From Ignavibacteria bacterium (lineage in GTDB: Bacteria; Bacteroidota; Ignavibacteria; Tepidaquicellales; Tepidaquicellaceae): DNA of 64,000 nucleotides. Position numbers and translations under genes: made by a program. Numbering within the stretch: position 1 is the stretch's first letter; each line of letters begins with the position of its first letter. The notes under the pieces are model-generated. The model was not told the DNA's origin. It worked only from the letters and a program-made list of their open reading frames with translations, and did not search any database. This document shows, piece after piece, positions 25,308 through 33,722 of the stretch. The stretch covers positions 186,001-250,000 of the forward strand of contig DATAJP010000002.1 of NCBI GenBank assembly GCA_036262055.1. The letters run 5' to 3'.

Positions 25308-26232
25308 TACAGATAAAAATATGAATGAATTATTTAAAAATGTAAAATCGGAAAGTTACGATTCATCGTATGATGAATTCGATTTCTGGTTTCGCAAAAA
25401 AACTCTAAACAATCAATCAAATCAAACAATGAAAAATTCTTTTAATCTAAAATATTTCCTTTCACACAACCGTATTAAACTTGCAATCATTGCGTTTTTA
25501 CTTTTAACAATTGCAGCGTGCAACATGCCTGTTACTTCGACTAACACACTGGGATATTTGCTTTCATGGGAATCGCCAAGAGAAAGCTCATCAATCATGA
25601 TGGAAGAAGTCGGAAAGATTGACAAAAAATTTATATCAACACATGAAATTTCAGGCAGTAATGATGGTAAAACAGAATTACATCACATGATTTTACAAGA
25701 CTTAACGGGAGCGGAAGCTGAGAACATAAGCAATAAAATTCGTTCTGTTGCTGGAGTTTCAAATGTGAAGCTTACGCCAATGACCGACAGCGAAACAATG
25801 CCATTATATTCTTATGCTCTGGAAAATTTCCTGAAGATTGAAATTAACAGAGAAGGAAAAACCGATGAAGAAGTTACTGCGGAAATTTATAAACAGCTTG
25901 AACAATCAGGTTTCAAAGGGGCAAAAGTGAGTTATGAAAATATAAACGGAAAGAAAAGACTCATGGTTACTGATTTTAATATGCCTGAAGGAGGTCAATT
26001 AGAAATTAACGTTGACAACAATAACGGTAGTGAAGTTATTAAGCTTAAAAAAATGCCTCTTGGTGATGAGAAACCGTTTGAAAATATGACAGATGAACAA
26101 ATCAGAGAACAAGTTAAAAAGGACAATCCCGGAGTGCAAGATAAGGACATAACAATTGAAAGAACTATAGGAAAAGATGGAAAACCGGAAGTTAAAATAA
26201 AAGTCGAAAGAGACGAAGAAGTTACAAAGTAA
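25267..26232 (+). CDS. Single-pass membrane protein coupled to ECF sigma (possible anti-sigma)
   Basis: The start is ATG 25267, chosen because AGGAG lies 9 bases upstream; an in-frame start at 25237 lacks such a site. It overlaps the sigma gene by 41 bp. The first roughly 70 residues would be cytoplasmic, then one membrane helix (LAIIAFLLLTIAACNMPV) and about 230 residues outside, with repeated alpha/beta segments (EAENISNKIRSVAGVSNVKL, EEVTAEIYKQLEQSGFKGAKV). The gene order suggests an anti-sigma role. The classical zinc HxxxCxxC motif is absent, so this is inference. A strong terminator follows. Confidence 0.65.
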   Translation: MKPSSSFQNPMSDDTDKNMNELFKNVKSESYDSSYDEFDFWFRKKTLNNQSNQTMKNSFNLKYFLSHNRIKLAIIAFLLLTIAACNMPVTSTNTLGYLLSWESPRESSSIMMEEVGKIDKKFISTHEISGSNDGKTELHHMILQDLTGAEAENISNKIRSVAGVSNVKLTPMTDSETMPLYSYALENFLKIEINREGKTDEEVTAEIYKQLEQSGFKGAKVSYENINGKKRLMVTDFNMPEGGQLEINVDNNNGSEVIKLKKMPLGDEKPFENMTDEQIREQVKKDNPGVQDKDITIERTIGKDGKPEVKIKVERDEEVTK

Positions 26233-26265
26233 ACTCTTAATTTAAAAGTTTTAGCACTAATTATT

Positions 26266-26288
26266 AAACCCGCTTCGGCGGGTTTTTT
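26266..26288 (+). terminator. Rho-independent terminator of sigma operon
   Basis: AAACCCGC-TTCG-GCGGGTTTTTTT: an 8-bp stem with a stable tetraloop and a T run, 33 bp after the stop of the membrane protein gene. Confidence 0.92.
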
Positions 26289-26370
26289 TGTTTTTATTTA
26301 ATAATATTTAATCTATTTTTTTAGAATAAATTTAAAACGTCTTATTAAATAAAGACATATAAAACATAGA

Positions 26371-27501
26371 ATGAAAAAATTTTATCTATTAATACCTGTA
26401 GTAATATTAATTACAATTTATTTTGTTTCATGCTCCAATTCACCCGTTACTTCCCAAAAGGCACCGACAAGCTTTTATGAAGGATATAACGATGATGAAT
26501 CAGCCGCGTGCATGACACTTGCTTCACTTGCTTATGTGAATGAAAATAATCCTGTTTATATGAGGGATTCGCTCATAGTCCAGCTTTCAAACAGCAATTA
26601 TGAAACGGGAGGAAACTGGAAGCTTGAATGGGGACCTGCTTTAACACCGGACAAGGCAAACATGCTTTATGTAGTTAAAGATACTCTTAAAAATCCCGAT
26701 ATGTATGCGATTGCAATACGCGGAACAGATTGGTGCTTTTTAACTAACATTAAAGAAGATATTCTTGTTTACAGCATGGTGCCTTATACATATAGCGGTA
26801 ATGTGAACGATTCGATTTCTGAAGGTGCTTCGCTGGGGTTATCTAAAATATTAAGCTTGCTTGACCCGTTATCACATAAAACTTTTCTTCAATACTTAAC
26901 TGCTATAAAAAGACCAATTCCGTCAGGCAAACATGATTTATTCATAACAGGACATAGTCTTGGCGGAGCGCTTGCAACCGTTCTGACTTCCTGGATGCTT
27001 GATAACGGAATGGGTCATGTTTTTAACATAAAATCTTATACTTTTGCAGCGCCGACAGTCGGCAATAAAGGTTATGTAGAACATTTTAACAGCATAGTAA
27101 ATTCTGCTGGTGCAGAAAGTCATAGAGTTGTTAATCCGAGAGACATCATTCCTCGCTTTATAAGCGAGATTGATACAATTTTACTTAAGCAATACCCTAC
27201 TCTGCTTCCTTTATCCATTGAAACAGCTTTCTTTGCTATGTATAGTTATTTCACCTATGAAGGTATATATTACCATCATGTTGGTGAGGTAAGATATCTG
27301 GGGCAAGCAATTCCGGGAAACTGTCCGTCAGGTTCACCGTCTTTTGACCAGTACAGCTGCTGGGTAGGATTTGAGCATGACCATAACACGTATCTAAGAT
27401 TACTGAATGCGCCCGAAACGAATTTTTATTATGCACCGTGTGAAATGGAGCAGCCTGATACAACGGGATTATCTTCCTTTATAAAAACTCACCGGAAATA
27501 A
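26371..27501 (+). CDS. Class 3 lipase-like lipoprotein
   Basis: This alpha/beta hydrolase would hydrolyse lipid esters at the cell envelope. The signal peptide ends in a lipobox, IYFVSCSNSPV. The nucleophile elbow is ITGHSLGGALATVL with Ser near residue 194. The likely catalytic Asp is in VNPRDIIPRF and the His in HDHNTYLRL. The pocket strand is YAIAIRGT. At 376 residues it fits lipase_3 domains with an N-terminal lid region. It is a single-gene unit between two terminators. The natural substrate is unknown. Confidence 0.85.
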   Translation: MKKFYLLIPVVILITIYFVSCSNSPVTSQKAPTSFYEGYNDDESAACMTLASLAYVNENNPVYMRDSLIVQLSNSNYETGGNWKLEWGPALTPDKANMLYVVKDTLKNPDMYAIAIRGTDWCFLTNIKEDILVYSMVPYTYSGNVNDSISEGASLGLSKILSLLDPLSHKTFLQYLTAIKRPIPSGKHDLFITGHSLGGALATVLTSWMLDNGMGHVFNIKSYTFAAPTVGNKGYVEHFNSIVNSAGAESHRVVNPRDIIPRFISEIDTILLKQYPTLLPLSIETAFFAMYSYFTYEGIYYHHVGEVRYLGQAIPGNCPSGSPSFDQYSCWVGFEHDHNTYLRLLNAPETNFYYAPCEMEQPDTTGLSSFIKTHRK

Positions 27502-27516
27502 TTTGATATAACATAA

Positions 27517-27552
27517 AAAGAGACGCAAAAAAAAATTTTGCGTCTCTTTAAA
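27517..27552. terminator. Bidirectional terminator, AGAGACGC hairpin family
   Basis: AAAGAGACGCAAAA pairs perfectly with TTTTGCGTCTCTTT across five bases. It separates the lipase gene from the convergent DinB gene. Related AGAGACG stems occur at 30204 and 35400. Confidence 0.88.
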
Positions 27553-27571
27553 TTTGTTTATTTTAATAAAA

Positions 27572-28072
27572 TTAATTCATCGGATTGTCTGCAGTCGGTC
27601 CATAGACAGAAGGAAGCGGAACATCGTGAAGACGAAGATAAACTGATAGTTGTCCTCTGTGGTGATATAAATGGCTGTATGCCATTGTCCTCAAAGCGGC
27701 AACCTTTGGCAATTCAAAGAAAATCTGGTCTCCGGCTCTTAACTTCCAGCCTTTCATAAGCTCTTCGTCCGTAGTGTTCTCAAGCGACTTAATTGCCCCT
27801 GCAAGAGTATCATCAAAAATCTTCATTAATTCTTCATTAGACTTAGCAGTTTTTTCAGAATAGTTTTCTTTTACAAAATCATACTCATCTTTATCAACAA
27901 CCAGCGATATCCATTTGTTAGTGTTTGCAACATGTGATGCAAGCTCCCCAAGAGTCATGGATTTTTCATGAGGTTTTTTTTCAAAGTCTTTTTCGGGAGA
28001 TCTCTTAAGCATTTCTCTTGTTGATTTCATTTCCTGCTCAAGTTCTGCTTTTAATGCTTCTTTTAATGCCAT
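27572..28072 (-). CDS. DinB-fold protein
   Basis: The protein is a four-helix DinB/YfiT-like fold of 166 residues that normally binds a divalent metal through three His. The candidates are His in ELASHVANT and the pair in YSHLYHHRGQL. DinB-fold proteins often act as metal-dependent thiol transferases or hydrolases, but most have no known reaction. A second DinB-fold gene is divergently placed 142 bp away, giving a pair that may have arisen by duplication, though the two sequences are quite different. Confidence 0.85.
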   Translation of the reverse strand: MALKEALKAELEQEMKSTREMLKRSPEKDFEKKPHEKSMTLGELASHVANTNKWISLVVDKDEYDFVKENYSEKTAKSNEELMKIFDDTLAGAIKSLENTTDEELMKGWKLRAGDQIFFELPKVAALRTMAYSHLYHHRGQLSVYLRLHDVPLPSVYGPTADNPMN

Positions 28073-28214
28073 GTGTTTGTATTTTAGATTTTTTAAAAAA
28101 AGGTAAAGTTTGTTGGGAAAGCTTAATCTAACAATAATATACGAAAGATTAAAGTTTAAGGTTTATTGTTTTTAAAATTTAAAGATTTGGTTATTTTACG
28201 GTTAACAAAAAGCT

Positions 28215-28706
28215 ATGAATTCGAAACGCGGTCAAATTTTATTCGAGCAGTTTAATGCATGTTACAATGAGGAAAACTGGTTTATTCCGCTGACTAAAGC
28301 TCTTGAAGGGCTTACCGATGAGCAGTTTAACCGGAAACCGGGTGATAATGTTCATTCCATAAGACAGCTTGTTGACCATCTGCTTTTCTGGAATGAAAGA
28401 TATTTAATGAGAATAAAAGATGTTCCTCTTGATACAATTAAAATTGAAAAGGATAACGACCCGACATTTAATATGTACGACAGTTTATCTAAAGACGAAC
28501 TGATAAAAAAAATGTATCAGGTTTTTGATGAGCTTTCGGATATTATAAAAAATATTTCCGATGAAAAACTTGATGAAAATGTTTTTAAAAATTTTCCTGA
28601 CAATCAAAGTAAATGGTGGGAAATTTTTGAAAACATAAACATACATAATGCATATCATACCGGACAAATAATGTTAGTTCGTAAACAATTAAATTTAAAT
28701 AAATGA
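28215..28706 (+). CDS. DinB-fold protein
   Basis: A second four-helix DinB-superfamily protein (163 residues). The metal-site His residues appear to be in IRQLVDHLLFWNERYL and in NIHNAYHTGQIMLVRKQ. It is divergent from the DinB gene at 27572-28072. Its stop overlaps the start of the following T9SS protein gene by 4 bp (ATGA), an arrangement that couples translation although the products go to different compartments. The reaction is unknown. Confidence 0.87.
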   Translation: MNSKRGQILFEQFNACYNEENWFIPLTKALEGLTDEQFNRKPGDNVHSIRQLVDHLLFWNERYLMRIKDVPLDTIKIEKDNDPTFNMYDSLSKDELIKKMYQVFDELSDIIKNISDEKLDENVFKNFPDNQSKWWEIFENINIHNAYHTGQIMLVRKQLNLNK

Positions 28707-30109
28707 AAAAGTTTTTTTTATATAACGTGATTTTAGGTTTTATTTTATGCTGTTCTCAAATTATTGCGCAGGATTTTAACAATAATTTTTATGATGTAAA
28801 CTGCGGATTTTGGAGAACCGGAAATTCTTCAACAAATAACAATCAAACAAATTCGAGCGCGCCGTTTTTGTGGCAATTCGTTTCGACTCCCGTAACTTCA
28901 CAGATAGTTGATATGATATTTGTTGATTCTCTGTATGGATGGTGCAGTCATACGGGTAATGGCGGTATCCGGACAACAAACAGCGGAGCAACATGGACAT
29001 CTTTTAGTTTTGCCGATACGACATTCACTACTGCCTATAACGGAATTTATTTTATAAACATAAACACGGGATGGTGTGTTGGCGGTTCAATACAGATAAG
29101 AAAAACAACTAATGGCGGATTGAACTGGTTTAAACAATATGGTCCTCCCGTATCGGGAATCAACCGCTCGGTTTGGTTTGCAAATGCAAACACCGGTTAC
29201 ATCGCAGGAAGCAAAGGTTTTCCTTATCAGCCATTTCTTGCAAAAACGACTAATGGTGGAAATAACTGGACAGAAATAACTCCCTCTGTGCCAACAGCAC
29301 AGGAATTAAATGATATGCATTGGCTGAATGTTACAACAGGATGGATTGCAGGATACGATGTTTTGCTTTATACAACAAATGCAGGAGCAAGTTTTGAAAA
29401 TCGTTTTGCGAATGTGCCCCCAACAGGCAACGGACATAACTCATTGCTTTCGGTTTCATTTGTACGCCAGGAAACAGGATGGATTGGCGCGGCAAATCTT
29501 GAAAGGAATAATATTTACAAAACCACAAATGGAGGTTTGAACTGGATTTTCCAGAATAATGCAGTATCACAGGCAGGATGGAACCAGATAAATGATATTC
29601 AATTTATGTCTGTGTTTGCTGATACGGGATGGGCGGTTCACGGAACGCCAACAACCGGAGCAATTATGTTCACAAGCAACGGAGGCACAAATTGGGTTAT
29701 GGACAACACAACTTACAGCTGGTATGATTGTCTGGAAATTTATAACAGAAAAAAAGTGTGGTCAGGTGGAAGCAGCGGAAGAGTATGGTGGACATTTGTT
29801 CAATCCATTCCATCAGGAATAAATCCTATCTCGAATGAAATTCCGGAAAAATTTTCTCTTGGACAAAATTATCCGAACCCGTTTAATCCTGTGACTGATT
29901 TCGAATTTCGGATTGCTGATTTCGGATTTGTGAAGCTGAATATTTATGGCATAAAAGGAAGCATTGTTGCAACATTGATTAATCAAAATTTAAATGCCGG
30001 CGCTTATAAAATTAATTTTGATGCAAACGGCTTAAACAGCGGAGTTTATTTTTATAGATTGGAAACTAATGGGTTTGTTGAGACGAGGAAAATGATATTA
30101 TTGAAGTGA
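28703..30109 (+). CDS. Secreted YCF48/BNR-repeat protein with T9SS sorting domain
   Basis: An Sec signal peptide (MKKFFLYNVILGFILCC) is followed by about 340 residues of beta-propeller repeats of the YCF48/BNR kind, each ending near a TTNGGxNW turn (TTNGGLNWF, TTNGGNNWT, TSNGGTNWV). Residues about 385-468 are a type A T9SS C-terminal domain: GQNYPNPFNPVTDFEF, then AGAYKINFDANGLNSGVYFYRL and the basic end RKMILLK. The protein would cross the outer membrane by T9SS and be anchored or released. Its ligand is unknown. Its ATG overlaps the DinB stop. Confidence 0.88.
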   Translation: MKKFFLYNVILGFILCCSQIIAQDFNNNFYDVNCGFWRTGNSSTNNNQTNSSAPFLWQFVSTPVTSQIVDMIFVDSLYGWCSHTGNGGIRTTNSGATWTSFSFADTTFTTAYNGIYFININTGWCVGGSIQIRKTTNGGLNWFKQYGPPVSGINRSVWFANANTGYIAGSKGFPYQPFLAKTTNGGNNWTEITPSVPTAQELNDMHWLNVTTGWIAGYDVLLYTTNAGASFENRFANVPPTGNGHNSLLSVSFVRQETGWIGAANLERNNIYKTTNGGLNWIFQNNAVSQAGWNQINDIQFMSVFADTGWAVHGTPTTGAIMFTSNGGTNWVMDNTTYSWYDCLEIYNRKKVWSGGSSGRVWWTFVQSIPSGINPISNEIPEKFSLGQNYPNPFNPVTDFEFRIADFGFVKLNIYGIKGSIVATLINQNLNAGAYKINFDANGLNSGVYFYRLETNGFVETRKMILLK

Positions 30110-30147
30110 AAAAGCAAAAGTAAAAAAGCAAAAACAATGTTTGCTTA

Positions 30148-30173
30148 GCAGTCAGGAGTTAACTCCTGACTGC
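30148..30173. repeat. Perfect 26-bp palindrome
   Basis: GCAGTCAGGAGTT is followed immediately by its exact reverse complement AACTCCTGACTGC. It lies 38 bp after the YCF48 gene stop. A degenerate half (GTAACTCCTGAATAC) occurs near 35444. Probably another dispersed element rather than an operator. Confidence 0.7.
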
Positions 30174-30203
30174 ACGGAAAAAATATTTTATAAGTTTTAT
30201 CGT

Positions 30204-30233
30204 AGAGACGCAATATTTTCCGTCTCTTTTTTT
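30204..30233 (+). terminator. Terminator, AGAGACGC hairpin family
   Basis: AGAGACG-CAATATTTTC-CGTCTCT followed by TTTTTTTG. It ends the plus-strand transcript of the YCF48 gene and shares its stem with 27517 and 35400. Confidence 0.82.
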
Positions 30234-30243
30234 GTGTAAAAAC

Positions 30244-30274
30244 AAAAAGCAGTATCTTTTGGAAACTGCTTTTT
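30244..30274 (-). terminator. Hairpin terminator, likely for the tRNA-like gene
   Basis: AAAAAGCAGT pairs with ACTGCTTTTT. With T runs on both sides it can act in either direction; it lies about 57 bp downstream of the minus-strand tRNA-like gene. Confidence 0.75.
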
Positions 30275-30330
30275 GGGGTTAGCCGGGATTTTACTCCTGC
30301 CGAATGAACATTTTTTTTGGCTTTACGAGC

Positions 30331-30443
30331 TGTAGGGGAAGGAGTCGAACCTTCATGGAGCGGTTAGCCCTGAATCCAGAATTTCTCCCGAACTCTCCAC
30401 CCTCGAGACCGGAGGGTATGTCTGCCTGTTTCACCACCCTACA
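30331..30443 (-). tRNA. Atypical 113-nt tRNA or tRNA-like RNA
   Basis: Read on the minus strand this has a perfect 7-bp acceptor stem (TGTAGGG/CCCTACA), TG at positions 8-9, a leucine-type D arm (GTGAAACAGGCAGACAT), and a canonical T arm (GAAGG-TTCGACT-CCTTC). The anticodon-stem position folds as CCCTC-CGGTCTC-GAGGG, but its loop lacks U33 and has T at 37, so a nominal GTC anticodon is not credible. The variable region is 45 nt, far beyond the usual long arm, and folds as TGGAG/CTCCA with an inner hairpin. CCA is not encoded. It could be a tRNA with an insertion, a decayed gene or a non-decoding tRNA-like RNA; isotype unresolved. Confidence 0.65.
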
Positions 30444-30572
30444 GAGTTAATACAAAATTAAGCATCCCCACCATTTATTGCAATATTAATATTTAATTAA
30501 GTAAATTTTTGCTATATTAATAATAAATCAACATATTTATTATAAATTTGTTAATTTAATATCAAATATCAA

Positions 30573-31064
30573 ATGGAAAATTATCAAGTTAGCAATGAAA
30601 AGTTTGCGACAAAAATCGATGTTGATGAACTCGATTTAAAAATTCTTTCCATCTTAATGAAAGATGCGACTGTTCCTTATACCGATATTGCAAAAAAGTT
30701 GTTAGTATCGGGCGGAACGATTCATGTGCGGATGAAAAAATTAAACGAGATGGGAGTTGTGAAAGGTTCTGAGCTTATCATAGATCCTTCAAAAATAGGA
30801 TTCGATATTTCCGCATTCATCGGAGTATATCTCGAGAAAGGTTCTTTGTATCATAATGTTGCAAAAGAGCTGAGTAAAATTCCGGAGGTTGTCGAGCTTC
30901 ATTATACAACGGGCATATACAGCATGTTTGCAAAGCTTGTGTGCAAGAACACACAAAACCTGCGCGACGTACTGAACGAAAAAATTCAGTCAATCAAAGG
31001 GATTCAGAGAACGGAGACTTTTATTTCGCTTGAAGAAAGTTTTAAAAGACAGGTGAAGATATAA
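30573..31064 (+). CDS. Lrp/AsnC-family transcription regulator
   Basis: The protein (163 residues) has an N-terminal winged HTH (LDLKILSILMKDATVPYTDIAKKL, GGTIHVRMKKLNEMGVV) and a C-terminal RAM ligand-binding domain (AFIGVYLEKGS, VVELHYTTGIYSMFAKLVC). Members sense amino acids as feast/famine regulators. It is divergent from the tRNA-like gene. The effector and targets are not evident; the kynurenine genes lie 20 kb away, so no link is claimed. Confidence 0.92.
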   Translation: MENYQVSNEKFATKIDVDELDLKILSILMKDATVPYTDIAKKLLVSGGTIHVRMKKLNEMGVVKGSELIIDPSKIGFDISAFIGVYLEKGSLYHNVAKELSKIPEVVELHYTTGIYSMFAKLVCKNTQNLRDVLNEKIQSIKGIQRTETFISLEESFKRQVKI

Positions 31065-31073
31065 GACTCATTT

Positions 31074-31099
31074 GTCATTCCTGCGTAAGCAGGAATCCC
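31074..31099. repeat. Dispersed palindromic repeat, family A (inverted)
   Basis: GTCATTCCTGC-GTAA-GCAGGAATCCC lies between the converging Lrp and BNR genes. The stem has C-to-T changes matched on both arms relative to other copies, so pairing is kept. Confidence 0.8.
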
Positions 31100-31135
31100 A
31101 GTATTATTTGCAAAATACTTTCAAGTCTCATATGT

Positions 31136-31166
31136 CCTCCCCTTACTCCCCCTCCAAAGGGGGAAT
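31136..31166. repeat. Dispersed G-rich repeat, family D
   Basis: CCTCCCCTTACTCCCCCTCCAAAGGGGGAATC ends one base before the stop codon of the BNR gene. It is nearly identical to 7075-7105. Confidence 0.75.
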
Positions 31167-33719
31167 CTACTTTATTAAGACCATCGAACGTGTCTGCGAA
31201 AAATCTCCTGCGGTTAGTTTATAAAAATAAACACCGCTCGATAAATTGTTTCCGTTGAATTGAACTCTATAAGTTCCCTGATTCAAATTTTTATTGATTA
31301 AATTTGCAATCACTTTTCCTGAAATATCATAGACGGTGAGCTTTACCAATTCCGTTTTTGGAATTTGAAATTCTAAGTTCGTACTTGGATTAAACGGGTT
31401 TGGATAATTTTGTTTTAACTCATAACTGTTTGGAATTTCTGAAGCAGAATTTTCTGTATTTAATACCACGGGCAACGTTATCTGAAACGCGCTTCTGCCG
31501 TGAGTCCATACTACAAGCTTTCGAGTCGGGTTATGCAATGTCAAATCATGACACGGGACGTTAGACGGGATTCCCTGCGCAAGCACTGACCAGGTTGTTC
31601 CCCAGTTGGTCGAGACCATAACATTAATATCCGTTCCGATAAATAGCGTGCCTGTGAAGTTTGGATCAATAATAACATCGTTAATCGGAGCGTCGGGCAG
31701 ATTGCCTCTTACCGAAGTCCAGTTAGTACCAAAGTTTGTTGTTCTGAAAATATGTGAGCCGGTTGAATCAACTTTGTAGCCTGATAAAGTTACATAACAA
31801 ACATTTGCAGAATCAGGATGAACTGCAACCCTCGTAACCCACCTGTAAGGAAGACCGTTGTTTATCTTTGTCCAGTTTGTTCCGCTGTTTTGCGTTACCC
31901 AAACGTTTGCATCATCTGTTCCGCAGTAAATTACATTCGGATTTGATTTTGAGACATCGACTGTTGTTATTGTTCCGAGATTCTGAACATGACCATTTGT
32001 CAAGTCAGGACTTATTGCAGTCCAGCTTTGCATGCGGTTTGTTGTTTTGAAAATTTTGTATGTCCCGCAATATAAAATCTGCGGATTATTTTTATCCATA
32101 ACATAAGGAGTCATCCAGTTTGTGTAGGTCAAATCAAGTCCTGAGGTTGCTCCGAGAAATGAACTTCCGCCATTTGTTGATCTTCCAAGTCCGCCGCTTT
32201 GAGATGATGCATATACATATTGCTGGTTTGAATAATCAACAAGAGCATAAAATCCGTCACCTCCGTAAATTTCATTCCATACTAATCCGCCTGTTGTTCT
32301 TATTGTTCCGTTATCCTGTGTTCCGCCAAGTATTGTTGATGGATTGAGATAGCTTATATCACCCGCATAAAATTGTGTAATGGGCAGAGTTGTGCTTTCG
32401 TTCCATGTTAAACCCGCATTAGTTGTATAATCTATTCCGCCGTCATTCCCTAATACAAGAAAACCGGGGTTTGACGGAGCAAAAGCAACTGCGTGTTCAT
32501 CGACATGTGATGCCGGTAATGTTGAAAATGATGTGCCTCCATTTACTGAAGCTTCCATATTTAATCCTCCGCATATTACAACATCAGGATTTGTCGGATG
32601 AACTTTGCAGATCCTGTTAAACCATGCATAGTTAGATGAAGCGGCACCCGAAGCATTTACCTGATTCCAATTCACTCCATCATTCGTTGATTTATATAAT
32701 CCCCGCGAGTTGCCGTTTGCAAATGCTGTGAGAGCATACATTATTTGCGGAGAGTTTCTGCATATATCAAAAGAAATTCTTCCGAGCGTTGCATCATTGA
32801 TGGGAAATCCCCCCGATACCTGCGACCAGCTTGCGCCTGAGTTTGTTGATAAATATAAACCTGATTTTATTCCGCCGTATTTAACATAATCTTCGCGTCT
32901 TTGTCTTTCCCACATTGCAGCAAATACACGTGAAGGATTTGACGGGTCAATTGCAACATCAATTGCTCCGACTGAGTCTGCAATAAAAAATGAACGCGAC
33001 CAATTCACTCCGCCGTTTGTTGATTTATAAATTCCGCGCTGGTCATTTTTTCTGCGTGTCCATCCCATCGATGCAACATATACTTCCTGCGAGTTTGAAG
33101 GATTGATTGCAATGTTGCCGATGCAGAACGAACTATCCAAGCCAATGAATGTCCAGTTAGCACCACCGTTAACGGATTTATACATTCCTGTTCCGGGATA
33201 ATAACTGCGTAGAGAATTTGCTTCACCCGTTCCGCAATAAATTATGTTTGGATTGTTCGGGTCAATTGCAAGAGCACCGATTGATGATGTATTCTGATTA
33301 TCGAAAATGCTTGTCCACGTCTGGCAGAAGTTCGTTGATTTCCAAACTCCGCCGTTTGCAGAGCCGCAATAAACTATCTGAGGATTAACCGGGTCAATTA
33401 CTGCAGTTGTTATTCTTCCTTCGATGTTGATTGGTCCGGCAAGAGTCCAGTCGACAACATCACGGTTGCTTGAGTACGGCATTTCATTCTTGACATACTC
33501 AACCGATTTCAGATATTCATCTTGCGGAATTTCATCAAAAGGAAATGCGCGCTGTTTGGCAAACCAGTCCTGAGCAGGAACAAATCCGGGTCCGGATTTT
33601 TCTTCCTCCTCATCCTTTTGGTTCACATTTACATCTTTAAAATTTTTATCTTTATTTAGATTAATCCCAACTAATAATACTGCACATACAAAAAAAGAAA
33701 AGATAAGAAGAAATTTCAT
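31167..33719 (-). CDS. Large BNR/VPS10-type propeller protein with T9SS sorting domain
   Basis: This 850-residue secreted protein has an N-terminal signal peptide (FLLIFSFFVCAVLLVG), an acidic linker, then about 650 residues of BNR/sortilin-like propeller repeats with many IDPxNP and STNGGxNW turns (IDPVNPQIVYCGSANGG, IDPNNPNIIYCGTG, KSVNGGANWTF). Residues about 765-850 are a T9SS C-terminal domain (KQNYPNPFNPSTNLEFQIP, LSSGVYFYKL, RSMVLIK). Such propellers bind glycans or proteins or act in glycosidases (GH74-like), but I see no catalytic pair to claim. It starts 3 bp after the lipocalin-like gene and is in its operon. Confidence 0.9.
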   Translation of the reverse strand: MKFLLIFSFFVCAVLLVGINLNKDKNFKDVNVNQKDEEEEKSGPGFVPAQDWFAKQRAFPFDEIPQDEYLKSVEYVKNEMPYSSNRDVVDWTLAGPINIEGRITTAVIDPVNPQIVYCGSANGGVWKSTNFCQTWTSIFDNQNTSSIGALAIDPNNPNIIYCGTGEANSLRSYYPGTGMYKSVNGGANWTFIGLDSSFCIGNIAINPSNSQEVYVASMGWTRRKNDQRGIYKSTNGGVNWSRSFFIADSVGAIDVAIDPSNPSRVFAAMWERQRREDYVKYGGIKSGLYLSTNSGASWSQVSGGFPINDATLGRISFDICRNSPQIMYALTAFANGNSRGLYKSTNDGVNWNQVNASGAASSNYAWFNRICKVHPTNPDVVICGGLNMEASVNGGTSFSTLPASHVDEHAVAFAPSNPGFLVLGNDGGIDYTTNAGLTWNESTTLPITQFYAGDISYLNPSTILGGTQDNGTIRTTGGLVWNEIYGGDGFYALVDYSNQQYVYASSQSGGLGRSTNGGSSFLGATSGLDLTYTNWMTPYVMDKNNPQILYCGTYKIFKTTNRMQSWTAISPDLTNGHVQNLGTITTVDVSKSNPNVIYCGTDDANVWVTQNSGTNWTKINNGLPYRWVTRVAVHPDSANVCYVTLSGYKVDSTGSHIFRTTNFGTNWTSVRGNLPDAPINDVIIDPNFTGTLFIGTDINVMVSTNWGTTWSVLAQGIPSNVPCHDLTLHNPTRKLVVWTHGRSAFQITLPVVLNTENSASEIPNSYELKQNYPNPFNPSTNLEFQIPKTELVKLTVYDISGKVIANLINKNLNQGTYRVQFNGNNLSSGVYFYKLTAGDFSQTRSMVLIK

Positions 33720-33722
33720 TTG

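Larger units (their letters stand above)
30110..30572. other. 463-bp non-coding stretch
   Basis: This gap holds, in order, a 26-bp palindrome, a terminator, a second hairpin terminator, the minus-strand tRNA-like gene, and about 130 bp of AT-rich sequence (30444-30572) that must contain the promoters of the tRNA-like gene and of the divergent Lrp/AsnC gene. I see no open reading frame with coding character. Confidence 0.75.

Noticed and set aside
30331-30443. tmRNA or selenocysteine tRNA
   Set aside because: The RNA is far too short for tmRNA and has no tag frame, and the anticodon-stem loop contains no TCA and the acceptor stem is 7 bp.
33005-33226. Small open frames inside the BNR and other propeller genes
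   Set aside because: Shadow frames of repetitive coding sequence without start context or domain.
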